Positions 51,266 to 59,521 of a stretch of 64,000 bases of DNA are shown in pieces; the stretch's first letter is position 1; the number at the start of each line of letters is the position of its first letter. The stretch is taken from contig NZ_JACJVQ010000020.1 of NCBI RefSeq assembly GCF_014212135.1, forward strand, positions 101,665-165,664, read 5' to 3'. Source of the stretch: Cohnella thailandensis. GTDB taxonomy: Bacteria > Bacillota > Bacilli > Paenibacillales > Paenibacillaceae. A model generated the notes under the pieces. That model searched no databases. It saw only the letters and a program-made list of their open reading frames with translations, and was not told where the DNA came from. The position numbers and the translations under genes were made by a program.

Positions 51266-52060
51266 ATGCCGGAGATCTCGTTGAAAGCGTTTAATCCGAA
51301 GATAGAAAGCTCATTGGTCGGGACTATCGTCGGCGTGTCGGACTCTTGGAGATTGCTTTACGCGAACCTTGCGAGCCGTTGGAACCCAAACTGGACATGG
51401 ATGACGGAACCTTCTCCGGAGAACTATTCGTCTAACGACTGCTCATCTGACGACTGCGCGTTCTGCCATAGCGGAGTCGCGGGAAGCGATATCGACCCCG
51501 AACGGATGATCGCGCCGGAGCTGTCGCTTAGGAAAGGCGCCGTGCTGCTGTGGGCGGGGACGGATTGCGGCCCTGTTAAGATGATCAGGCAGCTAGCCGG
51601 GTTGATCGGGATAGACGAAGAGAAGCCTCTCGCCGAGCAGGATCGACGATTCGTCGATATTTTGCTATACGGGTACGGGGAAGAACCCATCCTGTACGTT
51701 CATAATGGGAAGCAAAAGATAGGCTGCTACCGCGGATGCGTCAACGATCTGAAATTCATGAGGGAGGCGGGTACGACAAGCAAAGGGAACCTGAGAGCGA
51801 TACGCTACTTCTCGGGCCCGGTCGTTTGCAAGGAGTGCAACGGAAGCCGACTCCGGCTTGAGAGCAGGCATATCCGAATCCATGGATTATCCATCGTAGA
51901 AGCGCTGCAGCTGCCGGTTCCGGAAATGCTGTCGTTCCTTCGCGATGTATCCCGTTCAGTCGGCCGAGAAGAAGGGTCGGATGGCATGCCGCTCATTGAA
52001 GCGATCCAGGCTCGATTGGAGCATTTGCAGAGAATCGGCCTTCAGTCGCTGCGATTGTAG
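51266..52060 (+). CDS. Shortened UvrA-like protein lacking ATPase motifs
   Basis: 264 residues. Two CxxC pairs match the zinc-binding parts of excinuclease UvrA: CAFCH (Cys64, Cys67) with following EDPERMIAPELSLRKGAVLLWAG-like sequence, and VCKECNGSRLRLESRHIRIHG (Cys188, Cys191) followed by LSIVEALQLPVPEMLSFL. It ends IQARLEHLQRIGLQSLRL, just where UvrA would continue to its LSGGE signature and Walker B. The N-terminus has GVSDSWRLL where UvrA has GxSGSGKSS, so Walker A is lost. AAGGAG precedes ATG 51266 (GTG 51257 also possible). Either a remodelled DNA-binding protein or a decaying paralogue; the clean frame favours the former. Similarity judged by eye. Confidence 0.68.
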   Translation: MPEISLKAFNPKIESSLVGTIVGVSDSWRLLYANLASRWNPNWTWMTEPSPENYSSNDCSSDDCAFCHSGVAGSDIDPERMIAPELSLRKGAVLLWAGTDCGPVKMIRQLAGLIGIDEEKPLAEQDRRFVDILLYGYGEEPILYVHNGKQKIGCYRGCVNDLKFMREAGTTSKGNLRAIRYFSGPVVCKECNGSRLRLESRHIRIHGLSIVEALQLPVPEMLSFLRDVSRSVGREEGSDGMPLIEAIQARLEHLQRIGLQSLRL

Positions 52061-52075
52061 ACGGGGAGGAGACGC

Positions 52076-52282
52076 TTGCGCAAAATGAAAATTGCCTTTG
52101 TATCCGTTGGAATAAACAGGGTAGCTCCTTGTTCCATTAGGATCGAAAACAAGTTCCTTAAGAAGCCGTATCCCGAAATATCCGGGAACAGGACAATGCA
52201 ACCAAGCAGCTGTAACCCGAAATATTCGGGTTACAGCGAAGAACATTTTCCTACAACACGTATCAGCTCACGATGCTTATAA
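52076..52282 (+). CDS. Doubtful small reading frame after the UvrA-like gene
   Basis: 68 codons from TTG 52076 with GGGGAGGAG well placed before it. The product resembles nothing I know, crosses two hairpin repeats and overlaps the end of the opposite transporter gene by 20 bp. Probably not a protein gene, kept because of the good ribosome site. Confidence 0.2.
   Translation: MRKMKIAFVSVGINRVAPCSIRIENKFLKKPYPEISGNRTMQPSSCNPKYSGYSEEHFPTTRISSRCL
52209..52237. repeat. Perfect 13-bp inverted repeat
   Basis: GCTGTAACCCGAA, ATA, TTCGGGTTACAGC. A shorter relative, TCCCG...CGGGA around AAATATC, lies at 52171-52187. Could end transcripts of both convergent genes, but no T run follows on the plus strand. 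Confidence 0.75.
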
Positions 52283-53192
52283 GAATCGGCAGCCAGACGA
52301 ACGAAGAGAGCGTCGTCCAGAGAATGCACCGCGAGAGAAGCTTAGGAGCGGCGTCGAAGCGCTCGGCGAGCACGACGGCGTTGACCGCGACCGGCATGGA
52401 CGCGAGGATGAAGAAGACGTCGGCGGCAACGCCGTCGATTCCCAGAATCCGGAGAACCAACGCGGCGATAAGAGGCGCGGCCGCGATCCGTACCGCCATC
52501 CCGGCCCAGAAGGTGCGGGTCTCGACCTTCGAGCGGCTTTTGGCTTCCAAGCCGACGCTCACCATCTGCGCGCCGAGAATGGTGAGCACGACGGGCGAAT
52601 AGGCGCCGCTGGCGAGAGCGATGCCGCTCTGCAAGCCGTCCGGCAGCGTCCAATCGAACGCCCTTAGCAGGAAAGCGAAAACCGCGGCATAAATAGAAGG
52701 AAGCTTGAAGATCGATTTTACCGCGTCGCCGATCGAGAACTGCGAACGCGCGGCGAAGAAGACCCCGATCGTGTTCGTTAGCACGATCTGCACGACGACA
52801 TAAAGAGAGGCTTTATCCAGCCCGAGCTGCCCGAAGGCGAGCAGGACAAGCGGGAGGCCGTAATTAACGCTGTTGGTCAGCGTGGAGATCAAGGTGAGCC
52901 CGGCCTGTTCGGGCGCGGGCAGCTTCAGGAGCCGTCCGAGTCCCGCGGCGGCGAGCCAAAGCAAGGCCAGGTTGAGGAGACAGAAGACGACCGTCCGAAC
53001 CGCGTCGTCCGCGGTAATGGAGGCGGTCGTCAGCGTCTCCAGCAGGATGGCGGGGCTTAAGAAATACAAGTAAAGCACGGACAGCGGCTTCGTGTCCAGA
53101 TTTTTGAACCGGCGAAGCAGCGCCCCTACGATGACGGGAATGGACAGCGGAACGATGACTTCGAGCAGCGTGGAAACGATGGAATGCAGCAT
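52263..53192 (-). CDS. AEC-family (auxin efflux carrier-like) permease
   Basis: 309 residues, about ten membrane helices in two halves. Start IVSTLLEVIVPLSIPVIVGALLRRF, the crossover region TNSVNYGLPLVLLAFGQ in the first half and LASMPVAVNAVVLAERFD in the second are typical. Bacterial members move organic acids such as malate. ATG 53192 has AAGGG 8 bp before it; the frame is open a further 8 codons. On the divergent side is the RNase HI gene. Substrate unknown. Confidence 0.9.
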   Translation of the reverse strand: MLHSIVSTLLEVIVPLSIPVIVGALLRRFKNLDTKPLSVLYLYFLSPAILLETLTTASITADDAVRTVVFCLLNLALLWLAAAGLGRLLKLPAPEQAGLTLISTLTNSVNYGLPLVLLAFGQLGLDKASLYVVVQIVLTNTIGVFFAARSQFSIGDAVKSIFKLPSIYAAVFAFLLRAFDWTLPDGLQSGIALASGAYSPVVLTILGAQMVSVGLEAKSRSKVETRTFWAGMAVRIAAAPLIAALVLRILGIDGVAADVFFILASMPVAVNAVVLAERFDAAPKLLSRCILWTTLSSFVWLPILISIVS

Positions 53193-53389
53193 AAACAACC
53201 CTTCTTTTTTGAGCAATATCGCGGTCTTTTGCGTGCTTATACTATAAACGGTTCTAACGTAGGGGTCTAAGATTAAGATTGTATCATTTTATAGTTTGCG
53301 CCTATAGACAGAGCGCAACCGAAAGCCGCACATGGTAGAATAGGGAAGTCGGGATGCGATAAGCATCTAACTGAAGGAGAGAGAGAAGA

Positions 53390-54061
53390 GTGGCCAATAA
53401 ATATTATGTCGTCTGGGAAGGGCATCAGCCCGGAATTTATGCGAGCTGGCCCGCCTGCCAAGCGCAGGTGAACGGGTACGCGGATGCGAAGTACAAGTCC
53501 TACCCGTCCCAAGCGGAAGCGGAGAGAGCTTACCGGGAGGGCTGGAAGAAGAACTGGGGACAGGGCAAAGCCTCTTCCGGCAAATCCGCATCGACCGCAT
53601 CTGCCAAGTTCGCATCGTCGAAGGCTGCCGCGCCCAAGTCCAAGCCCGCGGGCGAGATCGACTACGACAGCGTGTCCGTCGACGTGGGGACGAGAGGGAA
53701 CCCGGGACCGGTGGAGTACAAGGGAGTGGATACCCGGACCGGCGACGTCATTTTCTCCTGCGGGCCGATTCCGAACGGAACCAACAATCTGGGAGAATTT
53801 CTCGCCATCGTGCACGCTCTGGCCCACTTGAAGAAAGAAGGCAGTACGAAAACTGTATATAGCGATTCCCGAACCGCCCTTAAATGGGTGAAGCAGAAGG
53901 AAGTGATGACGACTCTCCCCCGAAACGAGTCCACGGCGGAGATCTGGACCCTCGTCGACCGCGCCTTGATGTGGCTGAAATCCAACTCTTACCCGAACAA
54001 GGTGCTGAAGTGGGAGACCGAAGAATGGGGAGAGATCAAGGCGGACTACGGCCGCAAATAA
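53390..54061 (+). CDS. rnhA: Ribonuclease HI with viroplasmin-type N-terminus
   Basis: Cleaves RNA in RNA-DNA hybrids. 223 residues: N-terminal caulimovirus viroplasmin-like domain (about 1-48; YYVVWEGHQPGIYASWPACQAQVNGY), which binds hybrids, an Ala/Ser/Lys linker (55-85), and the catalytic domain. The acidic residues appear kept: Asp in SVDVGTRGNPGPVEY, Glu in NNLGEFLAIVHAL, Asp in VYSDSRTAL and Asp in the last turn (KADYGRK). The usual TDGS is replaced by VDVG, as in Bacillus-type relatives of this shape. GTG 53390 follows GGAGAGAGAG. Confidence 0.9.
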   Translation: MANKYYVVWEGHQPGIYASWPACQAQVNGYADAKYKSYPSQAEAERAYREGWKKNWGQGKASSGKSASTASAKFASSKAAAPKSKPAGEIDYDSVSVDVGTRGNPGPVEYKGVDTRTGDVIFSCGPIPNGTNNLGEFLAIVHALAHLKKEGSTKTVYSDSRTALKWVKQKEVMTTLPRNESTAEIWTLVDRALMWLKSNSYPNKVLKWETEEWGEIKADYGRK

Positions 54062-54125
54062 AGGGAGATGCTGAAGCTATTGTCTTCGGCATGAGAAAGC
54101 CGATCGGGAACGAGGGAGACAGAGG

Positions 54126-55403
54126 ATGCGCGCACGATCCAGAATCGGGATTTATGCTTTGGCGGTGATCGCCTATGCCATCGTCATGGCGATCTATGTT
54201 CGTTACACAGCTCCTAATAATGTGCCTGTCGCTTATCAGGGAACCGCGGCGGACCCGGCAACGTTCTTCACTTCGGCCGAACTGAGCGACAGCCAGTCGA
54301 TCAATGCGGCGCGCAATTGGATCTTCTTCGTCAGCGGCCCGTGGGAATGGCTGATCTACGGCCTTCTCCTGTTCACCGGACTCGGGAGTGGGATCAAGCG
54401 GGCGCTCGAACGAAGAGGCTGGGCGATCTACGTTCGGTTCCCGCTCTACGTACTCGCGATCAGCGCGATTTCGTACCTGCTTTATCTGCCGCTGCGGGTT
54501 TTCAGCTTCGCGATATCCAGCCATTACGGCATCACGACGCAGCCCGTCCTTAGCTGGCTGAGAGACAAGGCCGTCCAATTCTCGATCGGTTACTTGACGA
54601 CGTTGGCGGTCAGCGCCGTAGCCTTCTGGATCCTGTCCCGCGGCGGACGCTGGTGGTTGAAGCTATGGCTGCTGTCTATCCCTTTCAGCTTGTTCATGCT
54701 GTTCATTCAGCCGGTCGTGATCGACCCGCTCTATAACGATTTTACGAGACTATCGAACCCGGAGCTGGAAAAGCATATTCTAGCCCTCGCCGATAAGGCC
54801 GACATTCCGGCCGATCGCGTCTACGAGGTCCGAATGTCGGACAAGACGAACTCGATGAACGCTTACGTGAACGGGATCGGATCGTCCCTGCGGATCGTGC
54901 TGTGGGATACGACCTTGAACAACCTGGACGAGAAAGCCATTCTGCTCATCATGGCTCACGAGATGGGACACTACGTGATGCATCACCTGGAATGGAGCGT
55001 TCTGGGAACGATCGTTTCTTCCTTCTTCGTTCTCTGGATCGGAGGGCGCCTCTATACGTGGATCGTCCGCAAGCGGGGGGAGAGCTTCGGCATCTCCAAG
55101 CTTTCGGACATGAACGCCCTCCCTCTCGTTCTGCTGCTCCTGTCCGTGCTAAGCTTCGTGTCTCTGCCGATCAGCAACGCGATCTCAAGGAACGCGGAAG
55201 CGTCGGCGGACGATTACGCTTACGAGCTGATCGGCAGCTCCGAGGGAGCGGTGAAGATGTACCAGCAGATGGCGGTCGCCTCCTTAAGCGACGTGAATCC
55301 GCCGCTGCTCGTGCGCCTGTTCCGGGACGATCATCCGACGGACATGGATCGCATCCTGAAGGCCGAACGGTTCGCCGCTTCGCAAGGAAGTGCTGGGTCG
55401 TGA
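54126..55403 (+). CDS. M48-family membrane zinc metalloprotease (Ste24/CAAX-type)
   Basis: 425 residues, several membrane helices (TM near 8-28, 70-92, 108-128, 152-172, 180-200 and later). Zinc motif HEMGH at 278-282 followed by the third ligand Glu in AISRNAEASADDYAYELIG. FxNSMNAYVNG before it is also typical of Ste24-type enzymes. In eukaryotes these trim prenylated peptides; in bacteria they are thought to take part in membrane-protein quality control. The next gene starts inside its stop codon. GGGAGACAGAGG precedes ATG 54126. Confidence 0.92.
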   Translation: MRARSRIGIYALAVIAYAIVMAIYVRYTAPNNVPVAYQGTAADPATFFTSAELSDSQSINAARNWIFFVSGPWEWLIYGLLLFTGLGSGIKRALERRGWAIYVRFPLYVLAISAISYLLYLPLRVFSFAISSHYGITTQPVLSWLRDKAVQFSIGYLTTLAVSAVAFWILSRGGRWWLKLWLLSIPFSLFMLFIQPVVIDPLYNDFTRLSNPELEKHILALADKADIPADRVYEVRMSDKTNSMNAYVNGIGSSLRIVLWDTTLNNLDEKAILLIMAHEMGHYVMHHLEWSVLGTIVSSFFVLWIGGRLYTWIVRKRGESFGISKLSDMNALPLVLLLLSVLSFVSLPISNAISRNAEASADDYAYELIGSSEGAVKMYQQMAVASLSDVNPPLLVRLFRDDHPTDMDRILKAERFAASQGSAGS

Positions 55404-56131
55404 ACCTATACTTGCTGGCGGGAGTGAAGACCGCTCCTCTCTTCATGGAACGCTTCCGCCTTGCCCTTCACCGCCAATTGACGGAAGCGGGACATTCGGT
55501 TCATTCCCGGCTGCTGTATCCTTACGGAGATTGGAGCCGAAGCGCTATCGTCCAGGTCCGGGAGATCGCTCACGACATGCGCCTGGGCTACTCGCGGATG
55601 GCCAAGTCGATCGGAGGGACGAGAGCGAGGAAGGAGATCGATAGCGAACGGCGGGAGAGCGCGGCCGGCTCGTCGCTCGAGCCTCTTCTGCTGGTCGGGC
55701 ATAGCGGAGGGGGAACGGCGGCCGTTCACGCGGCCGTCGGGCTCAAGGAGGAATGGAAGGGACCGATCTGCATCGTCTTGATCGGCTCGCCGAAGTCTCG
55801 CATCCCTCCGGAGCTGGCGGCCGATACGTTCTATCTTTACGCGGAAGGGACTCTGCGAGGGAGGAGAAGGCTCGATCCGATAACCCGGCTCGGGACGTTC
55901 GGCGGCTGGGGCTTGGCGGAGACGTCCGCTTGGCCTAGGTGGGACCGAAGCCGGCATGGGCCCGGCCAGGCGGACTCGGTGCCTATCATCGGCGGGCATG
56001 CGGATTATTTCCGGGAGAGCGAGGCCTACGTGAACGAGGCGGGACTTACGAACCTTCAGTTGACGATGGGCAAAGTATGGGCGTGGCTGCAGACGAGGCT
56101 GCCCGGTTCCGGCAGCTTCGCGGCGGATTAG
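55400..56131 (+). CDS. Alpha/beta-hydrolase-like protein
   Basis: 243 residues from GTG 55400, which overlaps the protease stop by 4 bp and has AAGGAAG 9 bp upstream; the upstream continuation of the frame lies wholly within the protease gene. Strand LLLVGHSGGGTAAVHAA holds a GxSxG nucleophile (Ser102), and SVPIIGGHADYF could supply the His. The acid residue is not clear. Small lipase or thioesterase activity is possible. It overlaps the convergent cysteine-cluster gene by 4 bp. Confidence 0.78.
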   Translation: MNLYLLAGVKTAPLFMERFRLALHRQLTEAGHSVHSRLLYPYGDWSRSAIVQVREIAHDMRLGYSRMAKSIGGTRARKEIDSERRESAAGSSLEPLLLVGHSGGGTAAVHAAVGLKEEWKGPICIVLIGSPKSRIPPELAADTFYLYAEGTLRGRRRLDPITRLGTFGGWGLAETSAWPRWDRSRHGPGQADSVPIIGGHADYFRESEAYVNEAGLTNLQLTMGKVWAWLQTRLPGSGSFAAD

Positions 56132-56400
56132 CGATCATGCCCGGATTCGGGAGCGGTAGCTTTCTCGAGCTCGCCAAGAATCCGGAACGCATCCTCGTCG
56201 GCGGATCCGCACATCTCGATCGAGGCGGCCAAGCTGCCGCACACCGCGGGACGTTCCGGCTTGCCGAACAAGCGGCAGCGATTGTCGTCGGTCAGCTGAA
56301 CGCACCTGACGCCGGCGGGCTTGCCTTCGGGCATTCCGGGTATAGGGGAAGAAATGGAGATAACGATGCAGCAAGCGGCGCAGCCCGTTCGGCATTCCAT
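56128..56400 (-). CDS. YkgJ-family cysteine-cluster protein (possible zinc/iron binding)
   Basis: 90 residues from ATG 56400, which has AAAGGAGG 8 bp before it. The family cysteines are all present: MECRTGCAACC, GVRCVQL, RCRLFG and RPAVCGSL, eight in number. Such proteins are thought to chelate zinc or iron; the function is unproven. The frame is open to 56475 but without a comparable ribosome site. The stop overlaps that of the opposite gene. Confidence 0.85.
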   Translation of the reverse strand: MECRTGCAACCIVISISSPIPGMPEGKPAGVRCVQLTDDNRCRLFGKPERPAVCGSLAASIEMCGSADEDAFRILGELEKATAPESGHDR

Positions 56401-56718
56401 GAGATCGGCCTCCTTTAGCAGTCCGAGCATCCTTTCGTTGACGTCTATTATCCCGCTAGAACTTCTTGGCGTCAACGCGTCGCAAGCGGCGGAGGCAATG
56501 CGGAATAGAATCGAAAAAGCGACTATTTTGTTGAACGATGGCGAAAATCCGATTATAATTTATAAAATGCAAGGTGAGAAATACCTACGTTCATCCTATG
56601 ATTTTGGAGCTACCCATAGAGGGGACCCCATAGGGCGTCACTCCCCCGTCCATAGGAATTCGTGACTTGGAAAGCATGCCTCGACGGATAAAAGCAACTA
56701 TTTTGGAGGAGCTAAACC
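56401..56718. other. 318-bp intergenic region with a structured leader
   Basis: From about 56575 to 56718 the sequence has many pairable blocks: CCTATG (56595-56600) with CATAGG (56629-56634) or CCATAGG (56650-56656), GGGGACCCC (56621-56629), and GTCAC (56637-56641) with GTGAC (56661-56665). The alternative partners for CCTATG could make a switch. It matches no riboswitch class I know. The left part (56401-56570) shows nothing else except a possible A/T-rich promoter at 56560-56575. Confidence 0.5.
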
Positions 56719-57198
56719 ATGCGTAATGAGAAGAGCAAAACTGCTGTTTCTGTACTAAGGCAACTCGGCAGCGCCCTTCCGAAAGAGCAGGGAGCTTGCT
56801 TCGCTTCCAATAAAGGGCAGGGAGACACGGGATTGCCTATTCGCGCAAAGAAGAAAACCATGAACAAACGGGGAGAAGGTCCTATACCGGGTAAGGGCGT
56901 TCTTCCTTTCGCTATTCGGAGCCTGTACCGGGTCGTTATCCGTTTCTCGGATGTGGACACGCTGCTCGTCGCCATCTGCATGGATTTGCTGTTGAACGTT
57001 CATTCGGACGAGGAGTCCCTGAGGTATTTTCCCGATTTAACGGATGAAGAGACGAGCGAACAGATCATTCTGAAGCAAGGGCTGACGGTCTTTATCGCGA
57101 CTTCCTGCACGGTCGAGCAGCTTCGGGAACGCTTTACTCCGTTTCATTACGTGGCGGGAGTCGATATTCTTCCGCTCGATCAGCTCGGCCCGAGGTGA
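56719..57198 (+). CDS. Protein of unknown function
   Basis: 159 residues. First 55 residues are basic and of low order (Lys/Gly/Pro-rich); the rest is compact and hydrophobic, with IRFSDVDTLLVAICMDLLLNVHS, an acidic patch (PDLTDEETSEQIIL) and LTVFIATSCTVEQLRERFTPFHYVAGVDILPL. No motif I can name. GGAGGAG sits well before ATG 56719, and a structured leader lies upstream. It is followed by fabI 162 bp later but has its own surroundings. A real gene by codon pattern and ribosome site, function unknown. Confidence 0.62.
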   Translation: MRNEKSKTAVSVLRQLGSALPKEQGACFASNKGQGDTGLPIRAKKKTMNKRGEGPIPGKGVLPFAIRSLYRVVIRFSDVDTLLVAICMDLLLNVHSDEESLRYFPDLTDEETSEQIILKQGLTVFIATSCTVEQLRERFTPFHYVAGVDILPLDQLGPR

Positions 57199-57282
57199 AC
57201 GGATAAAGCGGCGGATTAAGCATGGTGGTATGCCGGAAGGGTTAGTAGTATAATAAAAGCTATTGTGCAAGGAGAAGAGTCA

Positions 57283-57304
57283 AGCACCTCTATCCGGAGG
57301 TGCT
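57283..57304 (+). promoter_or_regulatory. Leader hairpin upstream of fabI
   Basis: AGCACCTC (57283-57290), TATCCG, GAGGTGCT (57297-57304), then TTCCTT. A TATAAT at 57249-57254 would start transcripts near 57261, so the hairpin is in the 5' leader. It could be an attenuator or a terminator for the upstream gene. Confidence 0.5.
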
Positions 57305-57360
57305 TTCCTTGCGTTCGGCGCAGCATCGCGCAATACGGAAAGCTGGAGGAACGAAGAACA

Positions 57361-58137
57361 ATGTCTAATTTGCTTGCTGGCAAAAAAATCGTCGTCATGG
57401 GAGTCGCGAACGAGAGGAGCATCGGCTGGGGGATCGCGAAGTCGCTCCACGCGCATGGCGCGGAGCTGATCTTCACCTATCGCAAGGAGAGATCCCTCGA
57501 CCGGCTGAACAAGCTTCTGGAGGAGAACGGGATCAAGCCGCTGATGGTAGCGGCCTGCGACGTGTCCGAGGACGAGAGCGTCGTTAACGCCTATGCCCAG
57601 ATAGGGGAGAAGGCCGGAACGATTCACGGAGTGGTTCATTCCTTGGCGTATGCAGGCAAAGAGGAGCTCCAAGGCGAGTTCGTCGACACGACCCGCGAAG
57701 GCTATATGCTTGCACAGGATTCCAGCGCCTATTCGCTGGTCGTCGTAGCCAGGGAAGCAAGGAAGCTGATGACCGAGGGCGGCGCGATCGTCACCCAGTC
57801 CTATATCGGAGCCGAGCGCGTCGTTCGCAACTACAACGTGATGGGCGTGGCCAAGGCGGCGCTGGAAGCATGCGTGCGCTATCTGGCGGAAGACCTCGGC
57901 AAGGACGGCATTCGCGTGAACGCCATCTCGGCTGGACCGATCCGCACTCTGTCGGCGAAGGGAGTGTCCGGCTTCAACGAGATCTCGTCCGTCGTCGTCG
58001 AGCGCGCGCCGCTGCGCCGCAACGTGGACCAGAGCGAAGTCGGCGACGCGACGATGTTCCTCGTAAGCGACCTGTCGAGAGGAATTACCGGCGAAGTCAT
58101 CCACGTCGATTCCGGCTACCACATCATGGGGCTGTAA
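57361..58137 (+). CDS. fabI: Enoyl-ACP reductase (NADH), FabI
   Basis: Last step of each fatty-acid elongation cycle. 258 residues, SDR fold: cofactor loop MGVANERSIGWGIAKSL, CDVSED, VHSLAYAGKEELQG, and the catalytic Tyr/Lys in RNYNVMGVAKAALEACVRYLA with the Y-x6-K spacing of FabI; the other conserved Tyr lies in the SYIG segment. AGPIRTLSAKGVSGF is the triclosan-loop region. Full length compared with the Bacillus enzyme. GGAGG is 13 bp before ATG 57361; the frame is open upstream to 57265, but through the leader hairpin. Confidence 0.96.
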   Translation: MSNLLAGKKIVVMGVANERSIGWGIAKSLHAHGAELIFTYRKERSLDRLNKLLEENGIKPLMVAACDVSEDESVVNAYAQIGEKAGTIHGVVHSLAYAGKEELQGEFVDTTREGYMLAQDSSAYSLVVVAREARKLMTEGGAIVTQSYIGAERVVRNYNVMGVAKAALEACVRYLAEDLGKDGIRVNAISAGPIRTLSAKGVSGFNEISSVVVERAPLRRNVDQSEVGDATMFLVSDLSRGITGEVIHVDSGYHIMGL

Positions 58138-58169
58138 GCAATACTGACGGGCCGATACCGGCCAACCGC

Positions 58170-58203
58170 AGAGGGGTTCTGTTAAAGAAGCCTCTCTTTT
58201 TTT
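58170..58203 (+). terminator. Terminator of fabI
   Basis: AGAGG (58170-58174) with CCTCT (58191-58195), extended by TTC/GAA inside, then C and seven T. Confidence 0.85.
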
Positions 58204-58243
58204 ACGGCAACAAGCCCAAACTTCCCGATCGGCGTTTTTCCTC

Positions 58244-58301
58244 TTGACATCCAGAATTGGAAGCGATACCATAAGGCCACGACGATCTGAAAAGCTTTTC
58301 A
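58244..58301 (+). promoter_or_regulatory. Promoter and perfect operator of the LacI-family gene
   Basis: TTGACA (58244-58249) and TACCAT (58267-58272), 17-bp spacer. TGAAAAGCTTTTCA, a perfect 14-bp palindrome, lies at 58288-58301, just after the expected transcription start. Indicates self-repression. Confidence 0.85.
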
Positions 58302-58318
58302 CGAAAAGAGGGTGTCCC

Positions 58319-59332
58319 GTGACGAAGCCGACCATTCGCGACGTAGCCCGACTGGCCAATGTCTCCATCAGCACCGTCTCCCGGGTGATGAACGCTCCGA
58401 ACACCGTTATCCGCAGCAAGCAGGAGCGGGTGCTAAACGCGATCGACGAGCTGAAATACAAGCCGAACGCTCTGGCGAGGGGGCTCATCTACAAGAAGAC
58501 GAACACGCTCGGAGTGGTCATTCCGGACATTCGCAACTCCTATTACGCCGATATCATCCGCGGGATGGAGGACGCGTCGAAGAAACTCGGCTACAACCTC
58601 ATCATCTGCAATACCGATCATGACCGCAACCGGCTATTCTCCTACTTAAGCAATTTCGACGAGCGGCAGGTAGACGGCATTCTTTTTACAAGCGAACCGA
58701 TCACCCCCGACTACCACAAGGAATTGAAACGGCTGCGCAAGCCGGTCGTGCTCGTCTCCACCCACTCCTTGGACTACGAATTGCCTTCCGTGCGCATCAA
58801 CGACGAAGAAGCCGCATACGACGCGGCGAAGCATTTGATCGAATCCGGCCATCGCTCCATCGGATGGATCGGCTTCGATTTAAGCGACAGTATCGCGGGC
58901 TTGCCGCGTTACCAAGGCTACATCCGCGCCCATCGGGATTTCGGACTCTCCATTCGCCAGGAGAACATCCACCTCGTCAGCCTCTGGTCCGACGATTCGC
59001 TGGATGCGGCGCACCGGCTTTTCCTTCAGAATCCCGATCTGACGGCCGTCTTCACCGCTTCCGACGAGCTGGCCATCGGCCTTCTCTGCTACCTGAACGA
59101 AAGGGGAATTCCGGTTCCCGAGCAGGTTTCGGTCATCGGGTTCGATAACATCCGCATGTCCCGGTTCACCATTCCCAAGCTGACCACGGTTGCCCAACCG
59201 ATGTACGAGATCGGGTATCGTTCGGTCGAGAAGCTTCATGCCCGAATCGAAGGAGCGGAAGATCCGATTCTTCGCGAATACCTGCCCCATGAGCTGGTCC
59301 TTCGTTCCTCTACCCGGGCTTTAGTCGAATGA
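58319..59332 (+). CDS. LacI-family sugar-responsive repressor
   Basis: 337 residues. N-terminal helix-turn-helix and hinge (TIRDVARLANVSISTVSRVMN, then KPNALARGLIYKKTNTLGVV) and a periplasmic-binding-protein-like sensing domain (YYADIIRGMEDASKKLGYNLIIC, AVFTASDELAIGLLCYL, SVIGFDNIRMSRFTIPKLTTV). GTG 58319 is the start; AAGAGGG lies just upstream. The same perfect operator is found before this gene and before the ABC importer that follows, so it most likely controls both. Effector probably an alpha-glucoside, by the importer type. Confidence 0.94.
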   Translation: MTKPTIRDVARLANVSISTVSRVMNAPNTVIRSKQERVLNAIDELKYKPNALARGLIYKKTNTLGVVIPDIRNSYYADIIRGMEDASKKLGYNLIICNTDHDRNRLFSYLSNFDERQVDGILFTSEPITPDYHKELKRLRKPVVLVSTHSLDYELPSVRINDEEAAYDAAKHLIESGHRSIGWIGFDLSDSIAGLPRYQGYIRAHRDFGLSIRQENIHLVSLWSDDSLDAAHRLFLQNPDLTAVFTASDELAIGLLCYLNERGIPVPEQVSVIGFDNIRMSRFTIPKLTTVAQPMYEIGYRSVEKLHARIEGAEDPILREYLPHELVLRSSTRALVE

Positions 59333-59353
59333 GATTCGGTTTTTGGCGGATTT

Positions 59354-59367
59354 TGAAAAGCTTTTCA
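59354..59367 (+). promoter_or_regulatory. Second perfect operator, before the ABC importer genes
   Basis: TGAAAAGCTTTTCA, identical to 58288-58301, 22 bp after the LacI-family stop and about 155 bp before the binding-protein start. Confidence 0.85.
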
Positions 59368-59521
59368 GAGTGTTGTCAAAAAACTTCGGGCGATTTGAGG
59401 AGGTGAGGCGGCTTAAGGAAGCCATTCGAGGACTGCAACCTGAGAGCGTATACAACCAGTGGAGATCAGAAGGTTCGTTAGCATCGCAACAACCCATTAT
59501 CATGACGAGGGGCTGAGTCGA

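Noticed and set aside
54902..55399. Upstream extension of the alpha/beta-hydrolase-like frame
   Set aside because: Lies within the M48 protease gene containing HEXXH; GTG 55400 with ribosome site is the natural start.
56321..56665. A 114-codon plus-strand frame
   Set aside because: Mostly antisense to the cysteine-cluster gene and then runs through the structured leader; no ribosome site.
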